Both the position numbers and the translations under genes were made by a program. The notes beneath the pieces are model-generated. The model ran no database searches and was not told the origin of the DNA. It was given only the letters and a program-made list of their open reading frames with translations. A stretch of DNA of 37,630 nt from Burkholderiales bacterium (GTDB taxonomy: Bacteria; Pseudomonadota; Gammaproteobacteria; Burkholderiales; Burkholderiaceae_C), in the NCBI GenBank assembly GCA_028868895.1, contig JAGWTP010000031.1, positions 1-37,630 of the forward strand, written 5' to 3'. The stretch's first letter is position 1, and the number at the start of each line of letters is the position of its first letter. Shown here in pieces: positions 1-12,502 of this stretch.

Positions 1-1022
1 TGGGCATCGAATCGTCGTGCGACGAGACCGGCGTGGCCTGGGTCGAGGCGACCGGCGCCGCGACGCCACGGCTGCGCGCGCACGCGCTGCACAGCCAGAT
101 CGACATGCACCAGGCCTACGGCGGCGTGGTGCCCGAGCTGGCCTCGCGCGACCACATCCGGCGCGTGCTGCCGCTGGCGCGCCAGGTCATGGCCGAGGCC
201 GGCGCCACGCTGGCCGAGATCGACGTCGTCGCCTACACGCGCGGCCCGGGGCTGGCCGGGGCGTTGCTCGTCGGCGCCGGCGTGGCCTGCGCGCTGGCCG
301 CCGCGCTGGGGCGGCCGGCCTTCGGCGTGCACCACCTCGAAGGGCACCTGCTGTCGCCATTCCTGTCGCAAGACCCGCCCGAGTTTCCGTTCGTTGCGCT
401 GCTGGTGTCGGGGGGCCACACGCAGTTGATGCGCGTGGACGATGTCGGACGCTACACGCTGCTCGGCGAGACCATCGACGACGCCGCCGGCGAGGCGTTC
501 GACAAGTCGGCCAAGCTGCTCGGCCTGGGCTACCCCGGCGGCCCGGCGCTGGCGCGGCTGGCCGAGTTCGGCGATGCGACCACGTTCGCGCTGCCACGCC
601 CGCTGCTGCACAGCGGCAACCTCGACTTCTCGTTCGCCGGCCTGAAGACGGCGGTGCGCACGCAGGTGCTCAAGCTCGGCTCCAACGTGTGCGAGCAGGA
701 CAAGGCGCACCTGGCGGCGTCGACCCAGCAGGCGATCGTCGACGTGCTGGTGCGCAAGTCGCTGCAGGCGCTGCGCGAGACCGGCTGCCGGCGCATCGTC
801 GTCGCCGGCGGCGTGGGCGCCAACGCGCGCCTGCGCGAACAGTTGAACGCCGAATGCGCGCCGCGCCAGGTCCGGGTGCACTACCCCGAACTCGCGCTGT
901 GCACCGACAACGGCGCGATGATCGCGCTCGCCGCGGCGATGCGCCTGCAGCGCGGCCGTGGCGCCGCCTCGACCGACTACGCCTTCAACGTGCTGCCGCG
1001 CTGGCCGCTCGCGGCCGTTTGA
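1..1022 (+). CDS. tsaD: tRNA N6-adenosine threonylcarbamoyltransferase TsaD (5' end outside window)
   Basis: TsaD transfers the threonylcarbamoyl group to A37 of ANN-decoding tRNAs (t6A), working in the cytoplasm with TsaB and TsaE. The reading frame is open from the first base: the first full codons read [10 protein letters not shown], which is the conserved TsaD N-terminus. Only a handful of residues are therefore missing, and the visible 339 residues fit the usual length of about 340. The metal-binding HxxxH lies at in-window residues 111-115 (HLEGH), the SGGHT nucleotide loop at 136-140, and the late metal-ligand Asp in CTDNG near residue 302. An internal GTG at 33 also opens the frame but would remove the conserved N-terminus. 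The stop is TGA at 1020-1022. The next gene lies 153 bases downstream on the same strand. Confidence 0.97.
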   Translation, partial: GIESSCDETGVAWVEATGAATPRLRAHALHSQIDMHQAYGGVVPELASRDHIRRVLPLARQVMAEAGATLAEIDVVAYTRGPGLAGALLVGAGVACALAAALGRPAFGVHHLEGHLLSPFLSQDPPEFPFVALLVSGGHTQLMRVDDVGRYTLLGETIDDAAGEAFDKSAKLLGLGYPGGPALARLAEFGDATTFALPRPLLHSGNLDFSFAGLKTAVRTQVLKLGSNVCEQDKAHLAASTQQAIVDVLVRKSLQALRETGCRRIVVAGGVGANARLREQLNAECAPRQVRVHYPELALCTDNGAMIALAAAMRLQRGRGAASTDYAFNVLPRWPLAAV

Positions 1023-1150
1023 GCGGCGGGTGCGGTGAGTTGCGCCGCGACAATGGCGGTTCGGGACTTTCGGCTTCGACTCGAGCACGGCACCTCACAG
1101 GGCGCCTGCGAGGCCGCACCGCCGACCTGCTTCCAGATGCAACACCCACG

Positions 1151-1178
1151 AAGGAACGACGATGAAGGAACAGCGATG
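1151..1178 (+). repeat. tandem duplication of a ribosome-binding site plus ATG
   Basis: Two adjacent 14-base units, AAGGAACGACGATG (1151-1164) and AAGGAACAGCGATG (1165-1178), match at 12 of 14 positions. Each carries a Shine-Dalgarno-like AAGGAA followed by an ATG. The first ATG (1162) opens a 5-codon frame, MKEQR. Its TGA (1177-1179) overlaps the second ATG (1176), the probable start of the aminotransferase. The result is a mini-cistron coupled to the real gene. Confidence 0.75.
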
Positions 1179-2327
1179 AGAGCGGTGATCGACCGACTGC
1201 CGGGCTCGAAGATCCGCGAGGTCGCCAACGCCGGCCTGGGGCGCGCAGACGTGCTGCCGTTCTGGTTCGGCGAGAGCGACGAGCCGACGCCGGCGTTCAT
1301 TCGCGACGCCGCGGTGCGCTCGCTGAACTCGGGCGAGACGTTCTACTCCCACAACCTGGGCTTGCCGGAGTTGCGCGAGGCGCTGTCGGCCTACATCGGC
1401 AGCTTGCATCCACCGGTGGGAGCGCAGCGCATCGCCGTCACGTCGTCGGGTGTCAACGCGCTGATGCTGGCGATGCAGGCGCTCGCCGGGCCCGGTGACG
1501 AAGTGGTCGCGGTGGTGCCGGTGTGGCCCAACCTGACGGCTCAGCCGGCGATCCTCGGCGCGAGCGTCAAGCGCGTCTCGCTGACCGTGCGCGGTGGCGC
1601 CTGGCGGCTCGACATGGCAGCACTGCTCGACGCCGTCACGCCGAACACCAGCGTGCTGCTGGTCAACGCGCCGAACAACCCGACCGGCTGGACCTTGAGC
1701 CGTGCCGAGCAGCAGGCGATCCTGGCGCATTGCCGGCGCACCGGCACCTGGATCGTCGCCGACGAGGTCTACGAGCGGGTCTACTTCAAGCCCGGCGCCG
1801 CCTGCGCGCCGAGCTTTCTGGACATTGCCGCGGCGGACGATCGGCTGGTCGTGGCGCACAGCTTCTCCAAAAGTTTCCTGATGACCGGCTGGCGGCTCGG
1901 CTGGCTGGTCATGCCGGACGATCTGGTGCCGGCGGTGGGCAAGCTGATCGAGTTCAACACTTCGTGCGCGCCGGTGTTCGTGCAACGCGCCGGCCTGGCG
2001 GCACTGGCCGGAGCGGCGGATTTCGTGCCCGGCCTCGTGCAGCGGCTGCAGCGCTGCCGCGACACCTTGCTGCCGCAGTTGGCGGCGCTGCCCGGTGTGC
2101 AGGTCGCCACGCCCGAGGGCGGCATGTACGCGTTCTTTCGGGTCGACGGGCAGGACGATTCGCTCGCCTTCGCCAAGCGCCTCGTCATCGAGGCGGGCCT
2201 GGGCCTGGCGCCGGGTGCGGCCTTCGGCGACGAGGCCGAGGGCTGGCTGCGCTGGTGCTTCGCTTCCAACGAACCCGAGCGGCTGGTGCGCGGCGTCGAG
2301 CGGCTGCGCAGGTTCCTCGGTCTATAA
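1176..2327 (+). CDS. pyridoxal phosphate-dependent class I/II aminotransferase
   Basis: This 383-residue cytoplasmic enzyme belongs to the fold-type I aminotransferase family (aspartate/aromatic aminotransferase subgroup). Visible landmarks are NNPTG at 167-171, the PLP-pyridine Asp and Tyr in DEVYE (D196, Y199), the Schiff-base lysine K232 in SFSKSF followed by GWRLGW, and the substrate-carboxylate arginine R359 in LRWCF. I chose the ATG at 1176 because the protein then begins with MRAVIDRLPGSKIREV and is preceded by AAGGAA. The frame is open further upstream, but that stretch looks non-coding. The amino donor cannot be told from sequence alone. It stands alone between tsaD and rpsO, and its stop codon overlaps the candidate rpsO promoter. 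Confidence 0.93.
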   Translation: MRAVIDRLPGSKIREVANAGLGRADVLPFWFGESDEPTPAFIRDAAVRSLNSGETFYSHNLGLPELREALSAYIGSLHPPVGAQRIAVTSSGVNALMLAMQALAGPGDEVVAVVPVWPNLTAQPAILGASVKRVSLTVRGGAWRLDMAALLDAVTPNTSVLLVNAPNNPTGWTLSRAEQQAILAHCRRTGTWIVADEVYERVYFKPGAACAPSFLDIAAADDRLVVAHSFSKSFLMTGWRLGWLVMPDDLVPAVGKLIEFNTSCAPVFVQRAGLAALAGAADFVPGLVQRLQRCRDTLLPQLAALPGVQVATPEGGMYAFFRVDGQDDSLAFAKRLVIEAGLGLAPGAAFGDEAEGWLRWCFASNEPERLVRGVERLRRFLGL

Positions 2328-2328
2328 T
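2323..2328 (+). promoter_or_regulatory. candidate rpsO promoter, -10 element
   Basis: A perfect TATAAT lies across the aminotransferase stop codon. No good -35 hexamer is seen 16-18 bases upstream, so the call rests on the -10 and on its place ahead of rpsO. Transcription would start near 2335 and give a leader of about 245 bases. Confidence 0.55.
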
Positions 2329-2369
2329 CTGCCGGTTTCGCGCCGGGCGGGTGACCGCCGGGCGGGCAT

Positions 2370-2429
2370 GACGTCAAAGCGGACGTCAATGCAGATGTCG
2401 CGGTGAACGTCACCGCGAACGTCAGAGCA
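2370..2429 (+). repeat. five degenerate 12-bp tandem repeats in the rpsO leader
   Basis: Five consecutive 12-base units begin at 2370, 2382, 2394, 2406 and 2418. They share the pattern (G/A)A(C/T)GTC plus six variable bases. Read from 2370 they would encode [16 protein letters not shown] and NVRA, but no convincing gene uses that frame. Just upstream, CGCCGGGCGGG occurs twice (from 2341 and from 2356). Confidence 0.7.
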
Positions 2430-2441
2430 AGCAAGGCACGC

Positions 2442-2542
2442 CACTGGTCGGTTTCACCGGTGTGCGCAAGTGGAGTCCCACCTCGCAAGAGGGCGGGGCG
2501 CAAATCGGAACCGTGGCGATCCTGGAGCCGTCGATTCGACGG
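2442..2542 (+). promoter_or_regulatory. structured rpsO 5' leader (three hairpins)
   Basis: Three local hairpins can be drawn in the leader. The first pairs CACTGGT (2442-2448) with ACCGGTG (2456-2462) and contains one G-U pair next to G-C pairs. The second is CCTC/GAGG closed by a GCAA tetraloop (2481-2492). The third pairs CCGTCG (2528-2533) with CGACGG (2537-2542). S15 is known to repress its own mRNA in several bacteria through unrelated leader structures, so an autoregulatory role is plausible here. That role is inference. Confidence 0.45.
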
Positions 2543-2578
2543 TGGGGCGACTCGGTTTCATTCAACTGGAAACGAGAA

Positions 2579-2848
<270 letters not shown>

Positions 2849-2866
2849 TCGAAGACCCTGGGAGAC

Positions 2867-2906
2867 AGCCTGTCTGGCGATCACCAGCACAGGCTTTTCG
2901 TTTTTT
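2867..2906 (+). terminator. intrinsic terminator after rpsO
   Basis: AGCCTGT (2867-2873) pairs with ACAGGCT (2889-2895). Inside it CTGG (2874-2877) pairs with CCAG (2884-2887) around CGATCA, giving 11 base pairs with one unpaired C. TTTCGTTTTTT follows at 2896-2906. This is the clearest Rho-independent terminator in the window. It may be partial (an attenuator), since pnp lies downstream on the same strand. Confidence 0.85.
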
Positions 2907-2969
2907 CCGTCGAACTTTTCGACCGCCGTTCCACACCACTCGATAGGGGCAAGAGCAGCCGGCGCCGCT

Positions 2970-3023
2970 GTGTCATTCCACCGATGTTCCGTGCATGAAG
3001 CGCGAGCCCCGCTGGAATGGCAT
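2970..3023 (+). promoter_or_regulatory. hairpin in the pnp leader
   Basis: GTGTCATTCCA (2970-2980) can pair with TGGAATGGCAT (3013-3023) as an 11-bp stem with two G-U pairs and a 32-base loop. It ends 74 bases before the pnp start. In E. coli, pnp is autoregulated through an RNase III-cut leader hairpin; whether this stem plays that part is inference. Confidence 0.4.
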
Positions 3024-3097
3024 CCCGCCCCCTGTTTCTGTGTTCCGGGTCCGACGTGCCGCCCCGAAGGCACACGACAACCACCGGAGAGACACGC

Positions 3098-5215
<2,118 letters not shown>

Positions 5216-5252
5216 CGCGACGATCGCCATCGAGTCCGGCAAGGAGATCCGC

Positions 5253-6239
5253 ATGAAGGCCATCGAGATCACGTCTTACGGAGCCCCCGAGGTGCTGCGC
5301 GCCACCGAGCGCGTGGCGCCGATCGCCGGTGTCGGCGAAGTGTTGATTCGCGTCGCTGCCTCCGGTGTGAACCGGCCCGACGTGCTGCAGCGCAAGGGGC
5401 TGTACCCGGTGCCGCCGGGTGCCTCGGATCTGCCGGGGCTGGAGGTCGCGGGGGTCATTGAAAGCGGCGACACCGCGGCGATGAACGAGGCCGGTCTGAA
5501 GGTCGGCGACCGTGTCTGTGCCTTGGTGGCAGGTGGCGGCTACGCGCAGCTGTGCACCGCCCCGGTCGGCCAGTGCCTGCCGGTGCCCGAGGGCCTGAGC
5601 GACATCGAAGCCGCGAGCCTGCCCGAGACCTTCTTCACCGTTTGGTCGAACGTGTTCGACCGCGCACGGTTGCAGGCGGGCGAGACCTTGCTGATCCAGG
5701 GCGGCACCAGCGGCATCGGCGTGACCGCGATCCAGCTCGCCAAGGCCGCCGGCGCCACCGTGATCGCCACCGCCGGCAGCGACGACAAGTGCGCCGCGTG
5801 CCTGCGGCTCGGTGCCGACCACGCGATCAACTACCGCAGCAGCGATTTCGTCGCCGAAGTCGCACGCATCACGAACGGCCGCGGCGTCGACGTGATTCTC
5901 GACATGGTGGCCGGCGCCTACGTGGCACGCGAGCTGAAGTGCCTGGCCGAGGACGGCCGGCTCGTGTTCATCGCGGTGCAGGGCGGAGTCGAGGCCCAGA
6001 TCGACGCGGGCCTGGTGCTGCGCCGGCGCCTGACGATCACCGGCTCGACGCTGCGTCCGCGCCCGGTCGCGTTCAAGGCGGCGATCGCGCGCGCACTGCG
6101 CACGACGGTGTGGCCGTGGATCGAAGCCGGGAGCGTGAGGCCCGTGATCCACCAGGTGTTCCCGGCCGAGCAGGCCGCTGCGGCCCACACGCTGATGGAG
6201 TCGAACCAACACATCGGCAAGCTGGTGCTGGTGTGGTGA
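5253..6239 (+). CDS. NAD(P)H-quinone oxidoreductase, PIG3/zeta-crystallin type
   Basis: This 328-residue protein is a zinc-independent member of the medium-chain dehydrogenase/reductase superfamily, resembling human TP53I3 (PIG3). Such enzymes reduce quinones with NADPH. The N-terminal GroES-like domain carries the conserved [17 protein letters not shown]. The Rossmann loop is GGTSGIG at 150-156, followed by [18 protein letters not shown]. The catalytic zinc ligands of true alcohol dehydrogenases are absent. ATG 5253 is preceded by AAGGAGA. The gene lies between pnp and tpiA with short gaps (37 and 26 bases), so a single transcript is likely. The natural substrate is unknown. Confidence 0.93.
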   Translation: MKAIEITSYGAPEVLRATERVAPIAGVGEVLIRVAASGVNRPDVLQRKGLYPVPPGASDLPGLEVAGVIESGDTAAMNEAGLKVGDRVCALVAGGGYAQLCTAPVGQCLPVPEGLSDIEAASLPETFFTVWSNVFDRARLQAGETLLIQGGTSGIGVTAIQLAKAAGATVIATAGSDDKCAACLRLGADHAINYRSSDFVAEVARITNGRGVDVILDMVAGAYVARELKCLAEDGRLVFIAVQGGVEAQIDAGLVLRRRLTITGSTLRPRPVAFKAAIARALRTTVWPWIEAGSVRPVIHQVFPAEQAAAAHTLMESNQHIGKLVLVW

Positions 6240-6265
6240 CAGCAGGTCAACGGGAGGCTGCAGCC

Positions 6266-7006
6266 ATGCGTCGCAAACTGGTCGTCGGCAACTGGAAGAT
6301 GAACGGCAACCGCGCCGCGAATGCGGAGTTGCTGGCGGCGTTGAAGGCCGCCGGACCGTGGGCCGCCGAGGTCGCGGTGTGCGTGCCCAGCCCGTACCTG
6401 GGCGACGTCGCGTTGTCGTTGCAGGGCGATGGCATCGGCTGGGGCGCGCAGGACTGCTCGGCGTTCGAGTCGGGCGCATACACCGGCGAGGTGTCGGCGC
6501 TGATGCTGGCCGAGTTCGGGTGCCGCTACGTGCTGGTCGGCCACTCGGAGCGCCGCGCGTACCACGCCGAAAGCGACCAGCTCGTCGCCGACAAGGCCAA
6601 GACCGCGCTTGCGCACCGCATCACGCCGATCGTCTGCGTCGGCGAGACGCTGGCCGAGCGCGAGGCGGGGCACACCGACGCGGTTGTCAAGCGCCAGCTG
6701 TCGGCGGTCATCCACACCCTGGCGCACTGCATCTCGCAGATCGTCGTGGCCTATGAGCCGGTCTGGGCGATCGGCACCGGCAAGACCGCCACACCCGAGC
6801 AGGCGCAGGCGGTGCACGCACTGTTGCGCGCGCAACTCGGTGCCGCGACCGCGCATGCGGGCGAAATGAAGATTCTGTACGGCGGCAGCGCCAAGGCCGA
6901 CAACGCGGCGGCGCTGTTTGCACAACCCGACATCGACGGCGGGCTGGTCGGCGGCGCGTCGTTGAAGGCGGCTGAGTTTGCTGCGATCTGTCGCGCGGCG
7001 GGTTGA
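6266..7006 (+). CDS. tpiA: triosephosphate isomerase
   Basis: TpiA interconverts dihydroxyacetone phosphate and glyceraldehyde 3-phosphate in glycolysis and gluconeogenesis. The 246-residue product has all catalytic elements: N9 and K11 in GNWKMNG, H93 in GHSERR, and E164 in [11 protein letters not shown]. The phosphate-binding segments ILYGGS and GGLVGGASL are also present. The frame is open far upstream in the shadow of the preceding gene. ATG 6266, preceded by CGGGAGG, gives the family N-terminus. secG follows after 42 bases, a pairing common in proteobacteria. Confidence 0.98.
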   Translation: MRRKLVVGNWKMNGNRAANAELLAALKAAGPWAAEVAVCVPSPYLGDVALSLQGDGIGWGAQDCSAFESGAYTGEVSALMLAEFGCRYVLVGHSERRAYHAESDQLVADKAKTALAHRITPIVCVGETLAEREAGHTDAVVKRQLSAVIHTLAHCISQIVVAYEPVWAIGTGKTATPEQAQAVHALLRAQLGAATAHAGEMKILYGGSAKADNAAALFAQPDIDGGLVGGASLKAAEFAAICRAAG

Positions 7007-7048
7007 CGCCTCGACCTGGCGCCCCATTGAATCCCTGGAGTTGGACGA

Positions 7049-7468
7049 ATGAACTTGATCCTGAACGTGGTGGTGGTGCTGCAGATCCTGGCGGCGCTGG
7101 TGATGATCGGCCTGGTGCTCATCCAGCACGGCAAAGGCGCCGACATGGGCGCTTCGTTCGGCAGCGGCGCGTCGGGCAGCCTGTTCGGTGCCACCGGCAG
7201 CGCGAACTTCATGTCGCGCTCCACGGCCGTGTGCGCAGCGATCTTCTTCGCCTGCACGCTGGCGCTGGCGTACTACGCGAACGACCGCGCCCGCCCGGCG
7301 ACCGGCGGCAGCGTGCTCGACCGGCCGGCCATCACTGCGCCTGCGGCGAGTGCTGCGCTGACCGGCGCGGCGCAGATTCCGGGCGCCGCGAGTGCGGTTG
7401 CATTGCCGGCAGCGCCGCCCGCGCCGGCTGCCGCCGCGTCGGGCGCCGGAGCGGTTCCGACCAAGTGA
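7049..7468 (+). CDS. secG: preprotein translocase subunit SecG
   Basis: SecG is the small membrane subunit of the SecYEG translocon. The 139-residue product has two membrane segments (about 2-22 and 55-75). Between them is the family's glycine-rich cytoplasmic loop (HGKGADMGASFGSGASGSLFG). Residues 85-139 form a long Ala/Pro-rich tail, typical of betaproteobacterial SecG and presumably disordered. ATG 7049 is preceded by CTGGAGTTGG. The 159 bases between its stop and the tRNA hold a possible stem (7486-7495 with 7523-7533, one bulge) without a T-run, and a -10-like TAGAAT. Confidence 0.96.
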   Translation: MNLILNVVVVLQILAALVMIGLVLIQHGKGADMGASFGSGASGSLFGATGSANFMSRSTAVCAAIFFACTLALAYYANDRARPATGGSVLDRPAITAPAASAALTGAAQIPGAASAVALPAAPPAPAAAASGAGAVPTK

Positions 7469-7554
7469 TGAAGCGGCCGCGCGGCGAGGCTGCGCGGGCC
7501 TCTGCGGCGTTGCTGCACTGCAGCGCAGGCCTCGGTCATGTGTCGCTTTGAGGT

Positions 7555-7560
7555 TAGAAT
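7555..7560 (+). promoter_or_regulatory. candidate promoter (-10) for tRNA-Leu and perhaps the nuo operon
   Basis: TAGAAT lies 68 bases upstream of the tRNA. No clear -35 is visible. As there is no strong terminator between tRNA and nuoA, a transcript from here could continue into the nuo operon. Confidence 0.4.
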
Positions 7561-7627
7561 GCGCAGCTGTTTGAACGGCCCTTCCTCATGCCGTTCGGGC
7601 TCTGGTTCCGAGTCGATCTAGTACCCT

Positions 7628-7712
7628 GCCGACGTGGTGAAATTGGTAGACACGCTATCTTGAGGGGGTAGTGGCGAAAGCTGTGCGAGTTCGAGTCTCG
7701 CCGTCGGCACCA
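7628..7712 (+). tRNA. tRNA-Leu (anticodon GAG)
   Basis: This is an 85-base cloverleaf of the long-variable-arm (class II) type. Acceptor GCCGACG (7628-7634) pairs with CGTCGGC (7702-7708), followed by discriminator A and an encoded CCA. The anticodon stem CTATC/GGTAG has loop TTGAGGG, with anticodon GAG at 7662-7664. The variable arm includes GGCGAAAGCT. The T arm is GCGAG-TTCGAGT-CTCGC. It reads CTC and CTT leucine codons. Its stop-free run into the nuoA leader (82 bases) suggests one primary transcript that is cut to release the tRNA. Confidence 0.97.
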
Positions 7713-7767
7713 TGTGTTCTTTTGGCCCTCCCGCCGCGTGCGACGAGGCTGTTTCGCGCCAGCCGAA

Positions 7768-7787
7768 GCAGGGTTTCGCGACCCTGC
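7768..7787 (+). promoter_or_regulatory. perfect hairpin just upstream of nuoA
   Basis: GCAGGGT (7768-7774) and ACCCTGC (7781-7787) form a 7-bp stem with loop TTCGCG, ending 7 bases before the nuoA ATG. There is no T-run, so it is not a typical terminator. It occupies the place where the ribosome-binding site should be. Confidence 0.6.
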
Positions 7788-7794
7788 ACTGACC

Positions 7795-8154
7795 ATGAAT
7801 CTGGAACCTTACCTGCCCGTCATCCTGTTCATCCTCATCGGTGCAGCGGTCGGCGTGGTGCCCCAGGTGCTCGGATTCCTGCTCGGCCCGAACCGGCCCG
7901 ACAAGGCCAAGAACTCCCCGTACGAATGCGGCTTCGAGGCCTTCGAAGATGCGCGCATGAAGTTCGACGTGCGCTACTACCTTGTCGCCATCCTGTTCAT
8001 CCTGTTCGACCTCGAGATCGCCTTCCTGTTTCCTTGGGCGGTGTCGCTGCGCGAGATTGGCGCGACCGGCTTCTGGTCGATGATGGTGTTCCTCGCAATC
8101 CTCGTGGTGGGCTTCGCCTACGAGTGGAAGAAGGGCGCTCTCGATTGGGAGTGA
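7795..8154 (+). CDS. nuoA: NADH-quinone oxidoreductase subunit A
   Basis: NuoA is a small membrane subunit near the quinone-binding region of complex I. The 119-residue product has three predicted membrane helices (about 7-29, 62-84 and 90-110). It also has the conserved loop [20 protein letters not shown] and the motif [14 protein letters not shown] in the variant form [17 protein letters not shown] 7795 was chosen for the canonical [10 protein letters not shown] start. No convincing Shine-Dalgarno sequence is seen because a perfect hairpin lies directly upstream. It is the first gene of a complete nuoA-N operon. Confidence 0.97.
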   Translation: MNLEPYLPVILFILIGAAVGVVPQVLGFLLGPNRPDKAKNSPYECGFEAFEDARMKFDVRYYLVAILFILFDLEIAFLFPWAVSLREIGATGFWSMMVFLAILVVGFAYEWKKGALDWE

Positions 8155-8204
8155 GCCCGCCATGACGACACCAACAGCGATCAAGCGAACGACGAAAGCG
8201 CGCA

Positions 8205-8680
<476 letters not shown>

Positions 8681-8684
<4 letters not shown>

Positions 8685-9277
8685 GCAAGCTCGATACCCT
8701 CCAGGCGGCGCTCGAATCCGCACTCGGCGCACGGCTGAGCACTCTGGTGCGCGACCGCGGTGAACTCACGGTGACGGTGGCCGCGGCCGACTACGTCGAT
8801 GCCGCGCTGGTCCTGCGCGACCACGCCGACCTCAAGTTCGAGCAGTTGATCGATCTGTGTGGAGTCGATTACTCGAGCTACCAGGACCGGCCATGGCAAG
8901 GGCCGCGCTACTGCGTGGTCTCGCACCTGCTGTCGGTGTCTAAGAACTGGCGCGTGCGCCTGAAGGTGTTCTGCCCTGACGACGATATGCCCGTTGCGCC
9001 GTCGCTCACCGAAGTCTGGAGTTCGTGCAGCTGGTTCGAACGCGAAGCCTTCGATCTTTTCGGTGTGATCTTCGAGGGCCACCTCGACCTGCGCCGCATC
9101 CTGACCGACTACGGCTTCATCGGCCACCCTTTCCGCAAGGATTTCCCGACCACCGGGCACGTCGAGATGCGCTACGACGACGAGCAAAAGCGCGTCGTCT
9201 ACCAGCCGGTGACGATCGAGCCGCGCGAGATCACGCCGCGCATCATTCGTGAAGACAACTACGGCGGCTTGCACTGA
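8681..9277 (+). CDS. nuoC: NADH-quinone oxidoreductase subunit C
   Basis: NuoC is a peripheral-arm subunit of complex I without cofactors that packs against NuoD. The 198-residue product contains the 30-kDa-subunit signature [15 protein letters not shown], followed by [20 protein letters not shown]. It is separate from nuoD, unlike the fused nuoCD of enterobacteria. The start ATG overlaps the nuoB stop. The frame is open upstream inside nuoB, but that part is a shadow. Confidence 0.97.
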
Positions 9278-9303
9278 ACCGGCGCGCAGCGCGAGCAACA
9301 TTC

Positions 9304-10557
9304 ATGGCCGACATCAAGAACTACACGCTCAATTTCGGGCCGCAGCACCCGGCCGCGCACGGTGTGCTGCGCCTCGTGCTCGAACTCGACGGCGAAGTGA
9401 TCCAGCGCGCCGACCCGCACATCGGCTTGCTGCACCGCGCTACCGAAAAGCTTGCCGAGAGCAAGACCTTCATCCAGTCGCTGCCCTACATGGACCGACT
9501 CGACTACGTGTCGATGATGTGCAACGAGCACGCCTACTGCCTGGCGATCGAGAAGTTGCTGGGTGTCGATGTGCCGGTGCGCGCGCAGTACATCCGCGTC
9601 ATGTTCAGCGAGATCACGCGGCTGCTGAACCACCTGTTGTGGTTGGGCACGCACGGCCTGGACATCGGCGCGATGAACATCTTCATCTATGCCTTCCGCG
9701 AGCGCGAAGACCTGTTCGACATGTACGAGGCCGCGTCCGGTGCCCGCATGCACGCGGCCTACTTCCGCCCGGGCGGCGTGTACCGCGACCTGCCCGACGC
9801 GATGCCGCAGTACCGGGCCTCGAAGATCCGCAATGCCAAGGCGATCTCGGCGCTGAACGAAAACCGCCGGGGTTCGCTGCTGGACTTCATCGACGACTTT
9901 GCCGCGCGCTTCCCGAAGTGCGTCGACGATTACGAGACCTTGCTCACCGACAACCGCATCTGGAAGCAGCGCACCGTGGGCATCGGCGTGGTCACACCCG
10001 AACGAGCACTGAACCTGGGCTTCACCGGCCCAATGCTGCGCGGCTCGGGCGTGCTGTGGGACCTGCGCAAGCACCAGCCCTACGACGTCTACGAGCACAT
10101 GGATTTCGACGTGCCGCTGGGCGTGAACGGCGACACCTACGACCGCTACCTCGTGCGCGTGGAAGAGATGCGCCAGGCCAACCGCATCATCAAGCAGTGC
10201 GTCGACTGGTTGCGTGCCAACCCGGGCCCGGTGATCACCACGAACCACAAGGTCGCGCCGCCGTCACGCCTGGACATGAAGTCGGGCATGGAAGACCTGA
10301 TCCACCACTTCAAGCTCTTCACCGAAGGCTTCCACGTGCCCGAAGGCGAGGCGTATGCCGCGGTCGAACACCCGAAGGGCGAGTTCGGCATCTACATCGT
10401 CAGCGATGGTGCGAACAAGCCATACCGCCTGAAGATTCGACCGCCAGGCTTTGCCCATCTGGCCGCCTTCGACGAAATGACGCGTGGGCACATGCTGGCC
10501 GACGCGGTCGCGGTGATCGGCACCATGGACATCGTTTTTGGAGAGATCGACCGGTGA
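9304..10557 (+). CDS. nuoD: NADH-quinone oxidoreductase subunit D
   Basis: NuoD (49-kDa subunit) forms the quinone-binding pocket with NuoB. It is related to the large subunit of NiFe hydrogenases but has lost the metal ligands. The 417-residue product begins with [20 protein letters not shown], including the conserved quinone-site HPAAHG loop. It also carries [12 protein letters not shown] and ends with IVFGEIDR. It follows nuoC after 26 bases, and its stop overlaps the nuoE start (GTGA). Confidence 0.98.
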   Translation: MADIKNYTLNFGPQHPAAHGVLRLVLELDGEVIQRADPHIGLLHRATEKLAESKTFIQSLPYMDRLDYVSMMCNEHAYCLAIEKLLGVDVPVRAQYIRVMFSEITRLLNHLLWLGTHGLDIGAMNIFIYAFREREDLFDMYEAASGARMHAAYFRPGGVYRDLPDAMPQYRASKIRNAKAISALNENRRGSLLDFIDDFAARFPKCVDDYETLLTDNRIWKQRTVGIGVVTPERALNLGFTGPMLRGSGVLWDLRKHQPYDVYEHMDFDVPLGVNGDTYDRYLVRVEEMRQANRIIKQCVDWLRANPGPVITTNHKVAPPSRLDMKSGMEDLIHHFKLFTEGFHVPEGEAYAAVEHPKGEFGIYIVSDGANKPYRLKIRPPGFAHLAAFDEMTRGHMLADAVAVIGTMDIVFGEIDR

Positions 10558-11074
10558 GCACGCAACCGATGAGTTCGACCGCGCCCGCGTGGGCGCCGTC
10601 CGCGGCCACGCTGGAGCGCTTCGCGCGCGAGGTCGCCAAGTACCCGGCCGACCAGAAGCAATCGGCCGTGATGGCGTGCCTGGCGATCGTGCAGCTGGAA
10701 CTGGGCTGCGTTTCGGGTGCGAGCGAGAAGGTCGTGGCCGACTACCTCGGCATGCCGCCGATCGCGGTGCACGAGGTCACGACCTTCTACAACATGTACA
10801 ACCAGCAGCCGGTGGGGCAGTTCAAGCTCAACGTCTGCACGAATCTGCCGTGCCAGTTGCGCGACGGCCAGCACGCGCTCGAACATCTGTGCCACAGGCT
10901 CGGCGTGGATGAGGGCGGCACCACGACCGACGGGCTGTTCACGGTGCAGAAGAGCGAATGTCTGGGCGCCTGCGCCGACGCGCCGGTGATGCTGGTCAAT
11001 GACCGACAGATGGTCAGCTTCATGACCGACGCGCGGATCGACGAAATGCTCGAAACGCTGAAGGCGAACAAGGC

Positions 11075-11078
<4 letters not shown>
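10554..11078 (+). CDS. nuoE: NADH-quinone oxidoreductase subunit E
   Basis: NuoE carries [2Fe-2S] cluster N1a in the NADH-input module. The 174-residue product has the four expected cysteines, C95 and C100 (CTNLPC) and C136 and C140 (CLGAC), in a thioredoxin-like domain. I chose the GTG at 10554 because it overlaps the nuoD stop and is preceded by GGAGAG at good spacing. The ATG at 10569 is an alternative but has no visible Shine-Dalgarno sequence. The end overlaps the nuoF ATG. Confidence 0.95.

Positions 11079-12498
<1,420 letters not shown>

Positions 12499-12502
<4 letters not shown>

Noticed and set aside
1035-1175. Longer start for the PLP aminotransferase
   Set aside because: The extra residues match no aminotransferase N-terminus, and the ribosome-binding site points to ATG 1176.
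2918-2947. Possible pnp promoter (TTCGAC with a GATAGG-like -10)
   Set aside because: The -10 matches the consensus at only about three of six positions, too weak to list.
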